DNA of 64,000 nucleotides from Sweltsa coloradensis (GCA_024449915.1 JAMZAV010000778.1:310001-374000), one strand, 5' to 3'; positions 42,484 to 55,101 are shown, counted from the stretch's first letter. A program made the numbers and translations. The notes: a model not told the origin generated them from the sequence alone.

Positions 42484-42655
42484 TGAAGGGATGTCCGAGG
42501 GCTGTTTAACAGGATTCAATCCCTTACATTCGCATTATCGACTGAGGAAAACCTTGGGAAAAACCTTCAGTCAGGATTGCTGGTCTTGACGGGATTCGAA
42601 CCCGGGACCTCCCGAAAGAGTCGCTTTAACTATGTCGGTAACTCACTACAGATGT
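42484..42655 (-). mobile_element. tRNA-derived SINE, family 2, minus
   Basis: Minus: head ending GGTCCCGGGTTCGAATCCC (B box), GGCAATCCTGACTGAAGG-like AGACCAGCAATCCTGACTG, AAGGGATTGAATCCTG, GGACATCCCTTCAC. Confidence 0.75.
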
Positions 42656-42810
42656 AGCGCAACCGTAACGCTCGAGACTTTAATGCTGAAGGTCTCGTGT
42701 TCGATACTCGCCACGGGCAATCCTGACTGAAAGGTTTTGGCCCTAGGACATTCCATTCACAACTCTAAGATAGTTTGTTTCACCTGAAGAAGGGCATGCT
42801 TTTGTACACG
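42656..42810 (+). mobile_element. tRNA-derived SINE, family 2, plus
   Basis: GTAGCGCAACCGTAACGCTC, GTCTCGTGTTCGATACTCG, GGGCAATCCTGACTGAAAGG, AGAAGGGCATGC. Head to head with the copy on its left. Confidence 0.75.
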
Positions 42811-43904
42811 ATATATTTCAATCTTCAATCATAAGATGAATGCTAAGATTCAGTTAATAAACCAACCCTCAGACATTCCTGACATAAATTTTAACATAGC
42901 CCTACAGATTTCTCAGTTGTCTAAATTGGAAATGCTTTAGGCATATAGATTGAAGTAAGCAAAATAGATAATTAGCAAATATTATTTGCAATTATTTGAT
43001 TGTGAAATGAAGGTACACCCGGAAAAAGTTTTACCAAGGGTAGTACTCACGTCACTGAACCTTATTTTGGTCCTTCCCAAAACAATCTGCACACAATTAA
43101 TATGGCATTTGGATTTGGATATAGAAGTTTTCAGTAAAACTTTGTTGAAATTTTAATAAAATGTACAATACTGTATTTGTAAATGTTGAAATAAGTTGCT
43201 CATTGTTATACAATTATGCAAAAATTCAGGTATTAAATACCTTTTATTCGTTTTGAAATAACCGTAAGAAGTTACTGGTATAGAGAAAATAAAACTTAAA
43301 AATAATTTTTTACCCAATGTAGCTTTGAATTAGGAAATACGTTTTTGAGTACAATTTTGTTGAAAATTTCACAAAATGTAAGTTACACAACATTATTTGC
43401 AAATTTTAAAAATTATACGAAATTTGGATTCTATAATGCGAAAAATTCAGGTATCAAAGACCTTTACTCATCTTAAAAAAAACGTATAAACACAGATAAG
43501 GTAGTATATTATTATCTTTGGTATAGGTTTCTTGAGAAGTCGGCCACTGAAAGTGTTTCACCTTAGACCTGTACGTGGCCTCACGTAGGTCGAAGTAACG
43601 AACTCGAACCTTCTAGATGCGTACACGCACTAGGCCTCGGGGAGTCATTTCAAGTCCAACTCAAGCCTCTCCGGCCAGGGATTGGATATGGTGTTCAGGT
43701 CAAAATACGACGGCTATCGACCAAGAGGAAACTGAACTTTCCGCCCTTTTAGAAGAAAATGGAGGTTCTATCAAACTAGCCGTATCTCAATATAAGACGC
43801 GAGCAATAATATATCTCCCATGGAGGAATGTTGGTATTTGTAAGACAACTTATTCTATTTACTTCTATCAAGAAAAATGAGTATAAAGGAGACGAGAAAC
43901 TTCT
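42811..43904. other. no gene recognised
   Basis: AT-rich; two stretches (about 43090-43260 and 43300-43470) resemble each other loosely (AAATTTCACAAAATGTA, AAAATTCAGGTATTAAA/TATCAAA, CCTTTTATTCGTTTTGA/CCTTTACTCATCTTAA), suggesting one old duplication. The 87-codon frame at 43617-43880 is without motifs. Confidence 0.45.
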
Positions 43905-44156
43905 GCATATACAGTCAAAGGAACAAATTATGGAATTTGTATATATCGTCTCCTTTGTAGTTCAGTTTTCAAACTAATACGTACGTATACATAATAGTAT
44001 ACGAACTTTAATTATATAAAGTAGTATAATTATGACAGTGTAGGACTTCTCTGCCAGTATTATACAGTCAAAGGAAACCAATATTTATGGAGAGTTTTGT
44101 ATAATATCGTCCTCCTTTGTAGTTCAGTTTTCATAACTGAATACGGTAGACGTTGT
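43905..44156 (+). mobile_element. two tandem copies of a retroelement 3' tail
   Basis: ACAGTCAAAGGAA(C/A)...TCCTTTGTAGTTCAGTTTTC occurs at 43909-43975 and 44064-44132; the second continues with ACTGAATACGGTAGACGTTG, the CCTCCTTTGTA family end. Confidence 0.6.
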
Positions 44157-45138
44157 ATACATAAATAAAGTATACAGTAAACTATTTTATAATTTATTAA
44201 AAAAAATGTCATCGTCTCTAAATAAATATTATTAATTTCGAGCCAACGAGATTTCGAGCCATTGGGATTTATAGACTGTGAGACTCTCCCTATAATAAAT
44301 AATAACGTAATATTAGTATAAATAATGTGATCGAAACAAATGATCCAAGATAAGGAGGCAAGTTTAATTAAGCTACAGATCGTCGGAGAAGAATACAAAA
44401 TATAAAATAATTCCATATTGAAATTTCTTGGTGTATAGGTCCAAGTCCCTTTTGGATGGTGATTGACAAAATTAATGTAAGATATCACAAATAATATTTT
44501 TGAGTTAATCTCAAATGATGTGCACTTAGTAAAACGAAAGAGGGTTAAATATATAGGACACTATTGGAAGGGCATAGTTGCAAACTTAAATATTCGTTTT
44601 TTCAGTCATATTTTTACAATTTTTAGTCAAAATCATCTATCTTCACATTCCGTTATATCTTCACTTCTCAACTTCCGCATATCTTATAATAATCGTTGAT
44701 AATCGAGGAGTTTACTATTTATTTTCTTCACCTTGATCTGAAGTAAGAAATCCTCGCTCTGTGGTTTTCTCTCTGGTTAAACGTAGCGTGCGATCGCGTT
44801 ATATAAGTCCAACATTAATGTTCCAACCCATTAGACAGGATAGGATAATCTTAAATGCGATCATCTGCAACCGCCGCAACTCGTACTTCGGTGGATTTAG
44901 CTTTATAGATCGGCGAGGGGTTCCCAGTAAACTCTTGAGCCAATCTCATCATTTATCAGGCCGCGTTGTAGAATCATGAGAACCTATTAGATGGGGGTAT
45001 ACAACAGGTACAATAAAGAGGAAGCGTTGATTCTAATATTGCCTTTTAAAATTGATATTGGATTAATGTATATTTTACTTTTTTCTATCAAATTTTAATA
45101 TTGTAGTGTTATGATGCATAAATCAATTAATTTCTTTC
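44157..45138. other. no gene recognised
   Basis: AT-rich; open frames of 72 and 142 codons lack motifs. Confidence 0.45.
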
Positions 45139-45285
45139 TTGATTTGGTTAGACGGGAAAAACTCTCGTAGGTAGAATTGTTAATATTTAATACAATTCAG
45201 AAGTTAAAATATTCGTCCCGATCGGGGTTCGAACCCGAGTCTACCTACGGGAGTGTTTCCCGACTAACCAAATCGAGAATTAAAC
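45139..45285 (-). mobile_element. tRNA-derived SINE, family 1, folded on its own tail
   Basis: A minus copy (GGGTTCGAACCCCGATCGG on its reverse strand) is cut after GAGTCT at about 45241 and joined directly to an opposite-strand piece of the family body, CTACGGGAGTGTTTCCCGAC TAACCAAATCGAGAA. The left end GATTTGGTTAGACGGGAAAA is its inverted counterpart. Confidence 0.7.
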
Positions 45286-45434
45286 CCTCGCTCATACTTG
45301 CGTAAGGTTATGACACTATGAATAATGTTTGTTTGGTCAGTTCAAAGGCATCAGATATTCGTTGCCGTACTGTTCCATCTATTCAGATCTTTCTGCAACT
45401 ATAGTTTTAGAGGTTTAATAGTTATCGTACTTTT

Positions 45435-45535
45435 TTGGCTAAGGCGCCTACCTGGAATGTGGGAGACTCGGGTTTCGAACCCCGATCGAGATGTATTTTT
45501 TAACTTCAGAATTGTATTAAATATTAACAATTAAT
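45435..45535 (+). mobile_element. tRNA-derived SINE, family 1
   Basis: TTGGCTAAGGCGCCTACCTG, GAATGTGGGAGACTCGGG, GGTTTCGAACCCCGATCGAG, TTAACTTCAGAATTGTA. Confidence 0.75.
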
Positions 45536-46104
45536 TTCAGGTTGAATAGAATACACAATTTGTGGTAACTACTAAACAGGAAGTTTTGTGGAGGTAATAG
45601 TTAAATTGGTTTGTCCATGACATTAAATATAATTTATTCGTGTTGTGATACATTGTTATTTCGTGTTATAATGCAAGTGACTCTTGGTTCTACTGAATAC
45701 TGAAAACTGAATCAAATATTCAATGGCAGGAAGTAAAACATACAAAAACAAATATCCTGTGTCACTCACACACTAACATGTCCAACTTTTATTTACCCTG
45801 GTAGTAGTTTGTTTTCCCTGTGTTTTTACTTGTCCATTTTCCGACCTAATAATTCTTTTACAGCAAAATGTGTTTCAGTATAGTTTCGCAGAACTCTAGC
45901 GCTTTATGTGGGTGTTCTGCGGAAAGCTCCCACACAAAGATATGTGATATAATATGATAAGCTCCATTTGTTTAAAACTTACGACGATTGCACCATTTCC
46001 CTTTTACCGGGAAAATATATGCCTTGACGAATTATTATACTCTTGTTAATGTTTCTACGAAGCTTTTCCATTGTTAATTTCATTGTTTAAACTAAAAATT
46101 CGAG
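45536..46104. other. no gene recognised
   Basis: AT-rich; nothing recognised. Confidence 0.45.
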
Positions 46105-46176
46105 GCCGTCCGTGGTGGCACAGTAATACGATTAGGGCTCTACGAGGACGTGGGTTCGAATCCCACGTAAGACATG
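46105..46176 (+). repeat. tRNA-like sequence with perfect T arm
   Basis: GGTGGCACAGTAATACGATT and GTGGGTTCGAATCCCAC (5-bp T stem, 7-base loop, B box). Acceptor and anticodon stems do not pair well, so it is a Pol III-type SINE head or tRNA pseudogene. Confidence 0.5.
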
Positions 46177-47614
46177 TTTTTTTTTGTAACCGTCCTTCAT
46201 CGTTATCTTGAATAGCCTCAGTGCATTCAAATAGACGCTAGCAACAAAAATACAAATCCAATCGAAGTCCCGAAGAAACGTTCAGAATATGGATCGTAAA
46301 TAATTAAGTGCTCAACTATATTCTTAATCTGATGTCTCATTGGTTTAGATTAGTGAAATATTTGAAATCTCGCGAGATATACACGATATTACAAATTCTC
46401 TCGGCTCTCTGTGAATGAAAATAACAATATAGGTAATAGTAGAGCGTTGTGGATATTCGAAATACAAAATATTATGCTCTGAAAAGTTTGAATAATGGAT
46501 ATAGATTTAGCTGATAAAAATAAAAGAGTAGACATTGAAATGGAATACGAGAGAGAACAAAACGTTCGAAATTGAACAAAGGATGGGCAATGAATGAAAA
46601 CACACGAAGAAAGTACGTCCCGCGCCCTCCCTAGGGTGATCGTTGTTGCCCGGTGAGCCCCAGATAATCCCCCCCCCCGCCCCCGCCCCCGGCCCCCGCC
46701 ACCCCCAACTCATCAACCACTACGTGCCCGTACGAGTCGGAGCCTGCCTCGAATATCTGGACAAATAACAACACTCGAATCGATCACGGGTTAGTTTATT
46801 CTGTGCTCTTTGTTGTTTCTTGACCTAGAAGCTTAGAGTGGATGGAAGGGTGTTCTGACTCCCTGGTGTACGTCACACACTGCCCTTGTTGTTTTTACTC
46901 ACAATGTGGGACACTCGAGGTAAGATATTGAAACAAGGCAACACTGCAGCTCGTGGGGTTCTTTTCTTCCTCTTCTATCTATTCCCTTCATACTACACGA
47001 TATCCAGTTGAGAACTCCAACGAAGAACATGCAGACTATGCCAACTTTGCATTTCGAAATTTTGTATTACAAGTGAGTATAGCGTTGGAACATTCGTTAT
47101 TTTAGAAACCACTTGTTTAGTTAGTACATTATATTTGAGAAAATTTTTGTTTGTTGTTAATTTTAATTTTGATTGCAAATTTATTAATAAATTGAGTGTT
47201 ATTCTGTGTTTTGAGGCAACAGCATTGGCTGCAGAGACCAATAAAGGTGTATTAATTATTATTATACGGGAAAATTGCAGTTTAATTTGAATATTTACCA
47301 TTTGTAGCATCCAGCACTATGACTTGAGGCTTTGTTAAAACATTAAAAATTGATGCAATTCAATTCAGCCACTAAAAACATCATAACACACTGTCAATGC
47401 TAAACTAAATCTCAATAATGTGAAAAAACGTAATTTTTAGTAGGCCTACAATAGCATTTTGCAGCGTTTTAAAAAATATATGTCCTCGGCGATTAGAATA
47501 AAAAAAAACAGACGCCAAATTTACATACTTCGACTAATTACGTATTCGGAGTGAGTTTAAAAGAGCGTTTGTGTAAGTTTACCCCGAATCGGTGCTCATA
47601 GTGCGTAGACGACA
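46177..47614. other. no gene recognised
   Basis: Includes a C-rich patch at about 46668-46708. Nothing coding seen. Confidence 0.45.
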
Positions 47615-47667
47615 ATGCTGCGATTCCTAGGCTCTATAGCTCGATCTGTGGTGGCCAAGCCGAGAAG
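47615..47667 (+). CDS. candidate first coding exon, mitochondrial-presequence-like
   Basis: ATG followed by an 18-codon basic, amphipathic-looking stretch (MLRFLGSIARSVVAKPR) without acidic residues, ending at the donor AGAAG|GTGGGT. The local base composition is less AT-rich than the flanks. The composition is like a mitochondrial targeting peptide. No continuing exon was recognised downstream, so this may be chance or the start of a gene with a very long first intron. Confidence 0.25.
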
Positions 47668-48609
47668 GTGGGTTTTTTATTATTTATTGAGGCTACTGTA
47701 GGCTACTGTAGGGCAGTTCCCTCTTCAGTCAAGAGAGGGTGGGTGGGTAGTCATCGCTAAGTCGCTAACAAAGAAAGAAGATTGAAAACCTTAATTAAGG
47801 GTAGAAGCCAATAATCGATTGACCTATCGATATCCAATTACAACCCACTCTTGATTGTGATAAGTCGTTCTGTTCTTTATTGTTCACCTTTGTTACAAAC
47901 GTCCCTTCCACTTGGTCTGTACTCAGTTACACTCTTATTCTTTATTGTTCTTAATAAGATTTCATGTAATGTCGTAGCGTTATTGTATTAGGCGGTGTTT
48001 GTAAACTGTGATTCTAAGTAAATAAGTAGAATGACATGATACAAAGACTATTAGATTTAGAGAAGGATATGAATAGAGAGGAGACAGATTGTACTGTTGG
48101 AGAGCTGGGATGCGAGAAACAAGGTCACGATCTAATCGCATTATACTACAAAGTTTTCTTTTTTCATTGCGTCAATAGTAAACTTATATCATTCAATTCT
48201 AAACGTGTATGTATGTTGTATAATAACCATCCTCACCACAAACCAGAGGTTTAAAAAGTTGTTCTTTCTTCTTGTTCTATTTGTATGTACTTTATAGTTG
48301 TTTCTTGTTTCATGTTTTAACTTGGTCTACCAATCAGCTCCAACAGTTTAAGCTCCTTTCCACAATCGCCTTTAATCAACTTTTGAAAATTCATATCATT
48401 ATCTCTTTGATATCTAATAAATCACAAATAAATCGCAAATTAGGTTCGCATTGCTTTTGTTGTTATTGTAGTAATGTTTATTGTAGACTATGTATTGTTA
48501 TTTTCAAATGTTAAATAAACTTTTATCATCGTTCGTCATACCATAAAACATTACACATATCAGAATATGAACTATGGTTTTAGAGTTATTATATACACTA
48601 CTTGATAGA
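47668..48609. other. no gene recognised
   Basis: AT-rich; open frames of 72-80 codons without motifs. Confidence 0.45.
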
Positions 48610-48690
48610 AATCAATTCAGAAATTTAAATAAATCTATCTCAGCGGGGTATCGCACCCCAGTCTATCGAAGTGTATCAAATACTACTACG
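48610..48690 (-). mobile_element. tRNA-derived SINE, family 1, relic
   Basis: CAATTCAGAAATTTAAATAA, ATCTCAGCGGGGTATCGCAC: body and damaged B box only. Confidence 0.5.
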
Positions 48691-49199
48691 CTATATTTAT
48701 TTTACTGATTACGATTGATTTATAATATGACAGCGATGCTGCATTCAGTCATATTTCGATAAATAAATAGTTTTAAATTTAAAACGTCGCTTCAAAATTT
48801 ATTTTTAATTGTGTTTGACCACTAGAACTCTGAACTGAATCAATGAGATAACAAACGTTGTATATCTGAGGTTCATCGCGATGGTTCAAGGGTGGATGGG
48901 GGAGTCAGCCAAGGATAGTAGATAGGTTGGGAGTCAGCTATATCGAGGCACGTGTCAACGGAACGACAGTTGTTGTTTGAGAAGATGTCACACGTTTCTC
49001 TGGTAAAGTACCGCATCAACTGAGGGGATAGAAGCTTTTACACGAGTTTCGAGCGCTCTCATCCACTCTCGTTAGTAAAGCTTTTTCCCGCGGAAAGCGC
49101 TGGAGTCGCTGGTGGACAACCAAGAACTAAACTTTGTACTCCACCATTGATGATCGCGAGGACAAGCAAGGAATTTTTATTAGTTATTGTTTTCTTTTA
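48691..49199. other. no gene recognised
   Basis: Nothing recognised; GC-richer patch at about 48880-49150. Confidence 0.4.
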
Positions 49200-49375
49200 A
49201 ATACCCGGCACCTTTACCAACCACGATATTTATATGGCAGAAAGAAACATATTATTTAACTTCGGTATTATAGGAATATTTATTATTTTGTATTTTCTTC
49301 TAAATACCCGGCACCTCCATCAACAACGTTCTTTACATGGCGGAAATAAACGTATTATATAACTTTGGTATTGTT
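49200..49375 (+). repeat. direct repeat, two units of about 110 bp with CCGGCACCT motif
   Basis: AAATACCCGGCACCTTTACC ... TTTAACTTCGGTATT and AAATACCCGGCACCTCCATC ... ATAACTTTGGTATT. The GGCACCTCCACC word is also the core of the minisatellites at 29.8 and 39.6-40.2 kb. Confidence 0.8.
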
Positions 49376-49708
49376 CTTCTACGATCCGTTGATTAAGTAG
49401 CTTCGCTCCCTCTTCTGTGTGTACTTTCGTACCAGTTCATGCTATAACGAATTATTTCTATTTAAGGTTTTAAATTTATTTATCAATTATAACTCTCAAA
49501 TGAGTGTGGTTTGTTTGGTACATAAAATGTATTTTTTGTTCCCATTTAGAAGATCTATAAAGGACTTTGCGGACTTAAAGCTTACAAAATAGATAATTAG
49601 GTAAATGAGGTTACATAATCCAAAGAGTCTCGAGTCATGGCGCGAATTATCTTCTTTTCTTCATTTTATAATTACGAAGTATGTATTACAATAATTATAA
49701 CATATAGA
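49376..49708. other. no gene recognised
   Basis: Nothing recognised. Confidence 0.4.
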
Positions 49709-50420
49709 TGGATGAGCGTAGCGAAGATTCCATTTTACTCCACTGTAGAAAAAATTCCGGAATGTTTTTTTTGTCCGCACCAAAACCGATAGTCCGATTG
49801 CAATGAAATTTTATGGAGGCCTTCGAAATCTCTGAACTTAGAACTGCCACGTTTTTGAGCGCAATCGGTAAATTATTTCTCATGAAAATCGCAATTTTAC
49901 GATTTTTAACAAAATTCTTCGATTTATAACACCTACATGCTTTGTCCGATTGTAATAATTTTTTCACACAACCTTAATTTTATGAATTGATATATTCGGG
50001 TGAATTTTGAGCGTTATCGAAAGATAAATTTCTTTAAAAAATCGCAATTTTAAGACTTTTTTCGATTTTTAAAATTTCTTTGGCTTATAGCACCTACATG
50101 CTTTATCCGATCGTAATGATTTTTTCACAGAACCTTAATTTCATGAATTTATATATTCGTGTGAAATCTGAGCGCAATCGAAAAATTATTTCTTATAAAA
50201 ATCGATTTTTTACGATTTTTTTTCTTTTTATAAATTACGATTAATTAAAAGAAATAAAAATTAAAGTTTATTTTTTATTTAATTTAAATTAATTAAAAAA
50301 AAATTCTCAACGAAGTAATGATTTGTTCACAGTACAACAGAAAATCCGCATAACGCATTGCAACTCAATGCACCAATTACGCTCATCCAACAACGCGGCG
50401 GGTCTTAAGCGTTTTCCTAG
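49709..50420 (+). mobile_element. Helentron-like element, second subfamily
   Basis: Starts TGGATGAGCGTAGCGAAGAT, contains CTCTGAACTTAGAACTGCC, GAGCGCAATCG and several variants of ATTTCTTATAAAAATCG, and ends GCTCATCCAACAACGCGGCG then TTAAGCGTTTTCCTAG plus T. An internal unit (CACCTACATGCTTTRTCCGA) is repeated two times near 49931 and 50091. Confidence 0.8.
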
Positions 50421-50494
50421 TAAATACAACATAGTATTGTTCCAATCTATTCAGATCTACAATGCACCAACAATCCATATGTTATGAAGGTAAA

Positions 50495-50560
50495 CGTCTC
50501 GGTAGCTTAGGGGTAAAGCACCCGACCGGCAATTGGGAGACCGGGATACTGAAATGTCGA
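50495..50560 (+). mobile_element. tRNA-derived SINE head, family 1
   Basis: CTCGGTAGCTTAGGGGTAAA, GCACCCGACCGGCAATTGG, GAGACCGGGATAC; similar to 36560-36680. Confidence 0.55.
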
Positions 50561-50682
50561 CAAAATCAACAATAAACTCATAAATTTTGTTATAAACGTG
50601 AAAAACTAAAACGAGGATAGGAATTTTTAAATATGTTGAAGGTGCCGGGTCGTTAAACGCGAGCTATAGCTTAAAAATCGTT

Positions 50683-50982
50683 ATTAAGTTTTGGCGATTC
50701 CTTATCAAACCTTTGAAGCCACGTTTTTTTTCACACGTAGGACGCCTTACCTTAAGATTATTGACCAGACATGATAAAAGTGGGGCTGCTCTATGGAATA
50801 TCATTGAATTATCGATACCACACGAAGGTATCGATATCGATTAATTTAAATTTTATATTTGTGCAAACATAAGTATAATTTATTTTAAATAAAAAAAAAA
50901 TTGTATTAAAATTAAAGAATAGGCCTGCTGTTATAAAAAAATGTGGCTTCGATGGTTTGATAAGGAATCGCCAAAACTCAAA
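50683..50982. mobile_element. MITE with about 45-bp inverted ends
   Basis: AAGTTTTGGCGATTCCTTAT, CAAACC, GAAGCCACGTTTTTT on the left match AAAAAATGTGGCTTC, GGTTTG, ATAAGGAATCGCCAAAACT on the right. A 299-bp foldback-like element. Confidence 0.8.
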
Positions 50983-53597
50983 CAAGAGGGCCTAAACTAC
51001 GCCCAAGTAGATTTTGAGTTATTCATGAAAACGCGATTGAAAACAAGCTTAAAAAGTTGTAGATAAGGTATATTTCATAGTCGATTTGGCCCTTTTTGAA
51101 TGCAAATACGATCTTCTTACTTAGTACAGACGTAGATATGACCCGAGCAATATGAATAACAGTGATTACTAAAAAAAATGTAACTAAGGTCTTCTTGTTT
51201 AGTAGGGCAGAATACCATTGTACTGCCGTGAGAATCTGCTATACTATTATTGACTATAGGTATCTGGTATAGACTAAAAATTCAGATTTATACTTCATTG
51301 GAATCGAGTCATACGCATTCCTTGTAAAAGAGATCTAAAGTTAGTTCTGGTGCGATTGTGTGCATGCAAATCAAAGTAACAAATAGCTACAATCTTGGAC
51401 GGTAGAAACCCAAAGCTGGGTCACATTATATAAATCAAAGTGTCTCATGTAAGTACGGTAGCCACTTTACATAGCCAGAGGTTAAGCTTACGAGACTGTT
51501 ATCGCGACGCAGAGTTTTCAATGAGCGTGTATAGCTCGCAGTATTCTATCGGGGGGGGGGGGGGGGGGCGTTCAATAACTCCACACGTCTAGGTCTTCTT
51601 GTGAATCCTACTCGAAACACTTGCCTTTCAAATACGTGTCAAATCGTATACCCATGTTATCATCCATAACAGCTAGTTCTTCTTATCTGTTCATTCATAA
51701 TTATATATCCCCATCACCTCTATGTATTTAACTATGTATTTCGCAATTCTATGGGACCTAGTCTAACTTCTTCCCACGCAACCTCACAAGTATATAATAT
51801 GTTAATGTCCTAACAAGCGAAGAACGAGGCCTTTAGTCTAAAATACCACTCTCATCACAAGTTTAAGAAACATTAAAAACTTTCTAAAGTTATTTTCTCA
51901 TTTTCGTTTTCAATTATTCTCTCTTTTCACTCTTTTGTTCCATGCATGGGATCTTCGAAATTTAACGCATTCAATTTAACTGTGCGTTTATCTCCAAAGG
52001 AAACTAAGACTAAATAAATCTAAACCTTTCGCCAGCGATTTGTTTTGCCCCAGCTTTTAAAAACAAAAATTCTAATTATCTTTACTATTTTCGTTCATGA
52101 TCTTTGTACACTACGTTTATCATAGATGGGCTAATTTAACAATTAATGTCTAATGATGCAAATTCTTTGTTATAGATACACCGTAGAGGGGGCAGTTGCC
52201 TCCCTTGCGAAATCAGGGGGTGGGGGTGAGGGGCAAGACTATAGTTTTCCCCTTCTCAATATCAAACAAGAAAATCGTTAATTTTGAAGTGGCAACATTT
52301 TTTAAACTAGCAATATGTGGATCTTCACAATTTTATAAATTATCGAGGAAAGCACGCTATCTAGTATAATGCAACCATTTGCAATGTTAAGAATTTTGAA
52401 AAAAAACTGGGGCTATTGGCCCCAGACCCGCAGTACCTGGGGGAACAACCTCTCCAGACCCCCTTTTGTACCAGGAGATGTACTTTTCCCGAATCAAATG
52501 TCTCATGGGCAGTTATAAAAAAAATTATTGGCCCCTCTGCAGAATGCACTTCTGGCGCCACTGTATTGCTGTCAAAACATGCTTTTAAAGCATACTATCA
52601 AAAGATCATGAATGTGTCTATACAACTCCTTATCATACCTTTTTCATTTGGCTGCCGGATATCCCTAGTTTGTGACACTCAAACCTATCACTGAAATATG
52701 TTTTAACTTCTCGGCGTCAGAACACACCTATACCCTACTTTTAGAGATAAACAGTTTTGGCATATGTTGAAGCCCTGTCTGTCATATTGTGTTCCTATGG
52801 TTGAATGGTTGAAGGGATTCACAAGAGTAGTGTCATGTTTTCCCATTCAAAATGTGTCAAAAGTGAGTAGGCATTCCATTCATAGCTATTGGCATCTACG
52901 CCATTTCTACATTACAACTGTTATCAATCACTTACAAGCCCCCCCCCCCCCCCCAGCACACGGTAGCAGATAAGTGTACGAAAACAAACAAAATGTTTTT
53001 GGTAAGTGGTCACATCTCATGAGGGTGTGGTTTATGTAGGGGGGTGGGGGGGTTACAAATCGTTGAGACGCGACACAGAAGGCCCCAGACGCCAAGGCGA
53101 AACATTTCGGATTTATTTCATCTGTCTCTTGGTATCGAATAGCTGGACAAACTTCCGAGAAGTCGAAATCAAAATTAATACTGAAGTTTTGTGAGTGGGT
53201 GGACAGTTTCAAGAAACTTCTCGTAAGGGACACGGAGAGAAACGAAAGAGAACGAGAAGTGTCAGTTGCTTGTCGCGTCAGTAACAGACTCGGTCTATAT
53301 GGATATATGAGTCTAGCCTACACGGACTTGAAATGTCACCCGTCAAGACATAATAATATGAAAACAGCTTCTTTTGCGCAGCGAGAATAATATTGTTTTT
53401 TGGAATTCGTTCGAATTCTCATTTCAAATACGTGACATATACATTATACAACGCCATTTCAATCGTAACCTACGCATTTCAACCTTTTCACCGTCTGGTT
53501 TTTTCATTATTAGGACTTATCCGTGCGATACATTGTTGGTACTTGGTATAATATATTGATATATATATATTTGTATATATTTGTGTGGCTCGTTAAT
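50983..53597. other. no gene recognised (2.6 kb)
   Basis: G run at 51551-51568, C run at 52938-52953. Open frames up to 101 codons (52361-53390) overlap on both strands and show no motif or splice support. Confidence 0.5.
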
Positions 53598-53672
53598 CTT
53601 TGTGTGGCTCGTTGGTCTTGTGGTTAGCGAATCTGCTTCCAATGCAGAAGGTCCAGGGTTCGATTCTCGCCA
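53598..53672 (+). tRNA. tRNA-like pseudogene (anticodon-arm CCA)
   Basis: Shows a D-arm-like GGTCTTGTGGTTAGCGAA, an anticodon arm TCTGC-TTCCAAT-GCAGA whose loop would place CCA (Trp) as anticodon, and a B box GGTTCGATTCT. The acceptor and T stems pair poorly. The TTTGTGTGGCTCGTT stretch at its start is duplicated. Most likely a tRNA-derived SINE head and not a working tRNA. Confidence 0.35.
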
Positions 53673-54269
53673 AAGTCAGAAGTTTTTTAACTTATGATTT
53701 GGACTTAAGTCTATCAGTTCAGTGTCTTAGGAGTTGGTAGTTTGTTTGTAGTCTTTGTAGTTTGTTCGCACTGTCCATACCACTGATTGCTTTATTTCCT
53801 ATTAAAAATATCGATCTTTGATTGGTTATCGCTCTCTCGTCGAGTGAGTCGGGGCCTGCAGGGTTGGCTTGGTCGCTTTGATTTAAATTTTAAAGTCCCC
53901 CACTGAAAATCAGTTAGATAACTGGGGGGGGAGACTCTAAATACAATTTATATTATTATTTATTTATTCTTGTTTTACATCGACTACCATGCAATTGAAA
54001 TGCAATAATACAAAAAAACAAAAACGAGTTTAAACTATCAATACTTGCATTTTTGATCTATGTTATCAGCAATGCTTATGCTTTGCTTATGACGAGTATA
54101 AACTAAATGTGTGTTTGTGTATGCTTTAATGTCCAATATAGAGTTTTAATATCACTCTTGAGGAGAGAATGTTAGTATGCCATACTTTTTAGTAACCTAC
54201 TACTTAAACAATGTTGCTGTCCATACATCTTCGTTTTACAACCACAAAATACCGATACATGATACGTCA
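53673..54269. other. no gene recognised
   Basis: Nothing recognised. Confidence 0.4.
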
Positions 54270-54325
54270 TCCTTTGTAAAGTTGTCCTCCTTTGTAAATC
54301 AGCTTTTTAACAGAATATGATGGAC

Positions 54326-54402
<77 letters not shown>

Positions 54403-54420
54403 AATAAATAAATAAAAAAA

Positions 54421-54471
<51 letters not shown>

Positions 54472-54482
54472 AATAAATAAAT
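54270..54482 (+). mobile_element. retroelement 3' tail followed by a long (AAAT)n
   Basis: GTTGTCCTCCTTTGTAAATC, GAATATGATGGACGTTAAAT, then about 150 bp of AAAT repeats (54328-54482). Confidence 0.85.
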
Positions 54483-55101
54483 TGTTACGGTTTGGTAAAT
54501 TGCACTTGTGTGACTTTTGTCCTGTTGTAATGTGGCCTCAAATAAAGAAATAAAGAAATACTGCGCTAATCTTATTCGTATAAAATTAAACGTAAACGTA
54601 TTGTACAATGAAGTGAATTCGTGCTCACTCATGTCCCTGTACGCAATATCCTGCATATTTATTTGTGTATTGATAAAAGATTTGACAACATCCTCAGGTT
54701 GTTAGCGTTTACACATTATTGATAGATGACTACACGTCACATGTGTCAACACTGTCAACATTCCATTCAACATGTTGTGAGCAGGTGATTAATGTGTAGC
54801 CTCTATCTATGCGACAATTCGTTACGGTGCTCAGAGCGTCCGCTTTTAAAACTAAATATCAACATTGGTTTGAGACAATACGAGTAAACATCCTATCATG
54901 ACTCGAAGTTCTGCACGTGGAAATCACGAAAACCAGGTGTTTTAAACTCAAAACATTACCTTATATGTCGAACAGTCCTACATAGTTGACTGACTCAGAC
55001 AGTAGCTTCGCTGGTTCGGACATCATAACGAATCAATCACCACTAGCAAGCAGTCCACAGCAGTTCCTCCGAGACAGTAGTATCGCAGTAGTATCGACAA
55101 C
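54483..55101. other. upstream region of the secreted-protein gene
   Basis: Presumed promoter and 5' UTR. No TATA box or CpG-rich block stands out. A small repeat CAGTAGTATCG lies just before the start codon (55076-55096). Confidence 0.4.

Noticed and set aside
43617..43880. 87-codon plus frame as a gene
   Set aside because: No recognisable motif, no splice or promoter support, composition close to that of random frames nearby.
44060..44488. 142-codon minus frame as a gene
   Set aside because: AT-rich, no motif, starts in a retroelement tail.
53598..53672. Functional tRNA-Trp
   Set aside because: Anticodon arm is good, but acceptor and T stems fail to pair; similar tRNA-like heads are dispersed in the window as SINE promoters.
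54327..54656. Frame rich in YLFI repeats (also 17640-17945)
   Set aside because: Produced by the (AAAT)n microsatellite.
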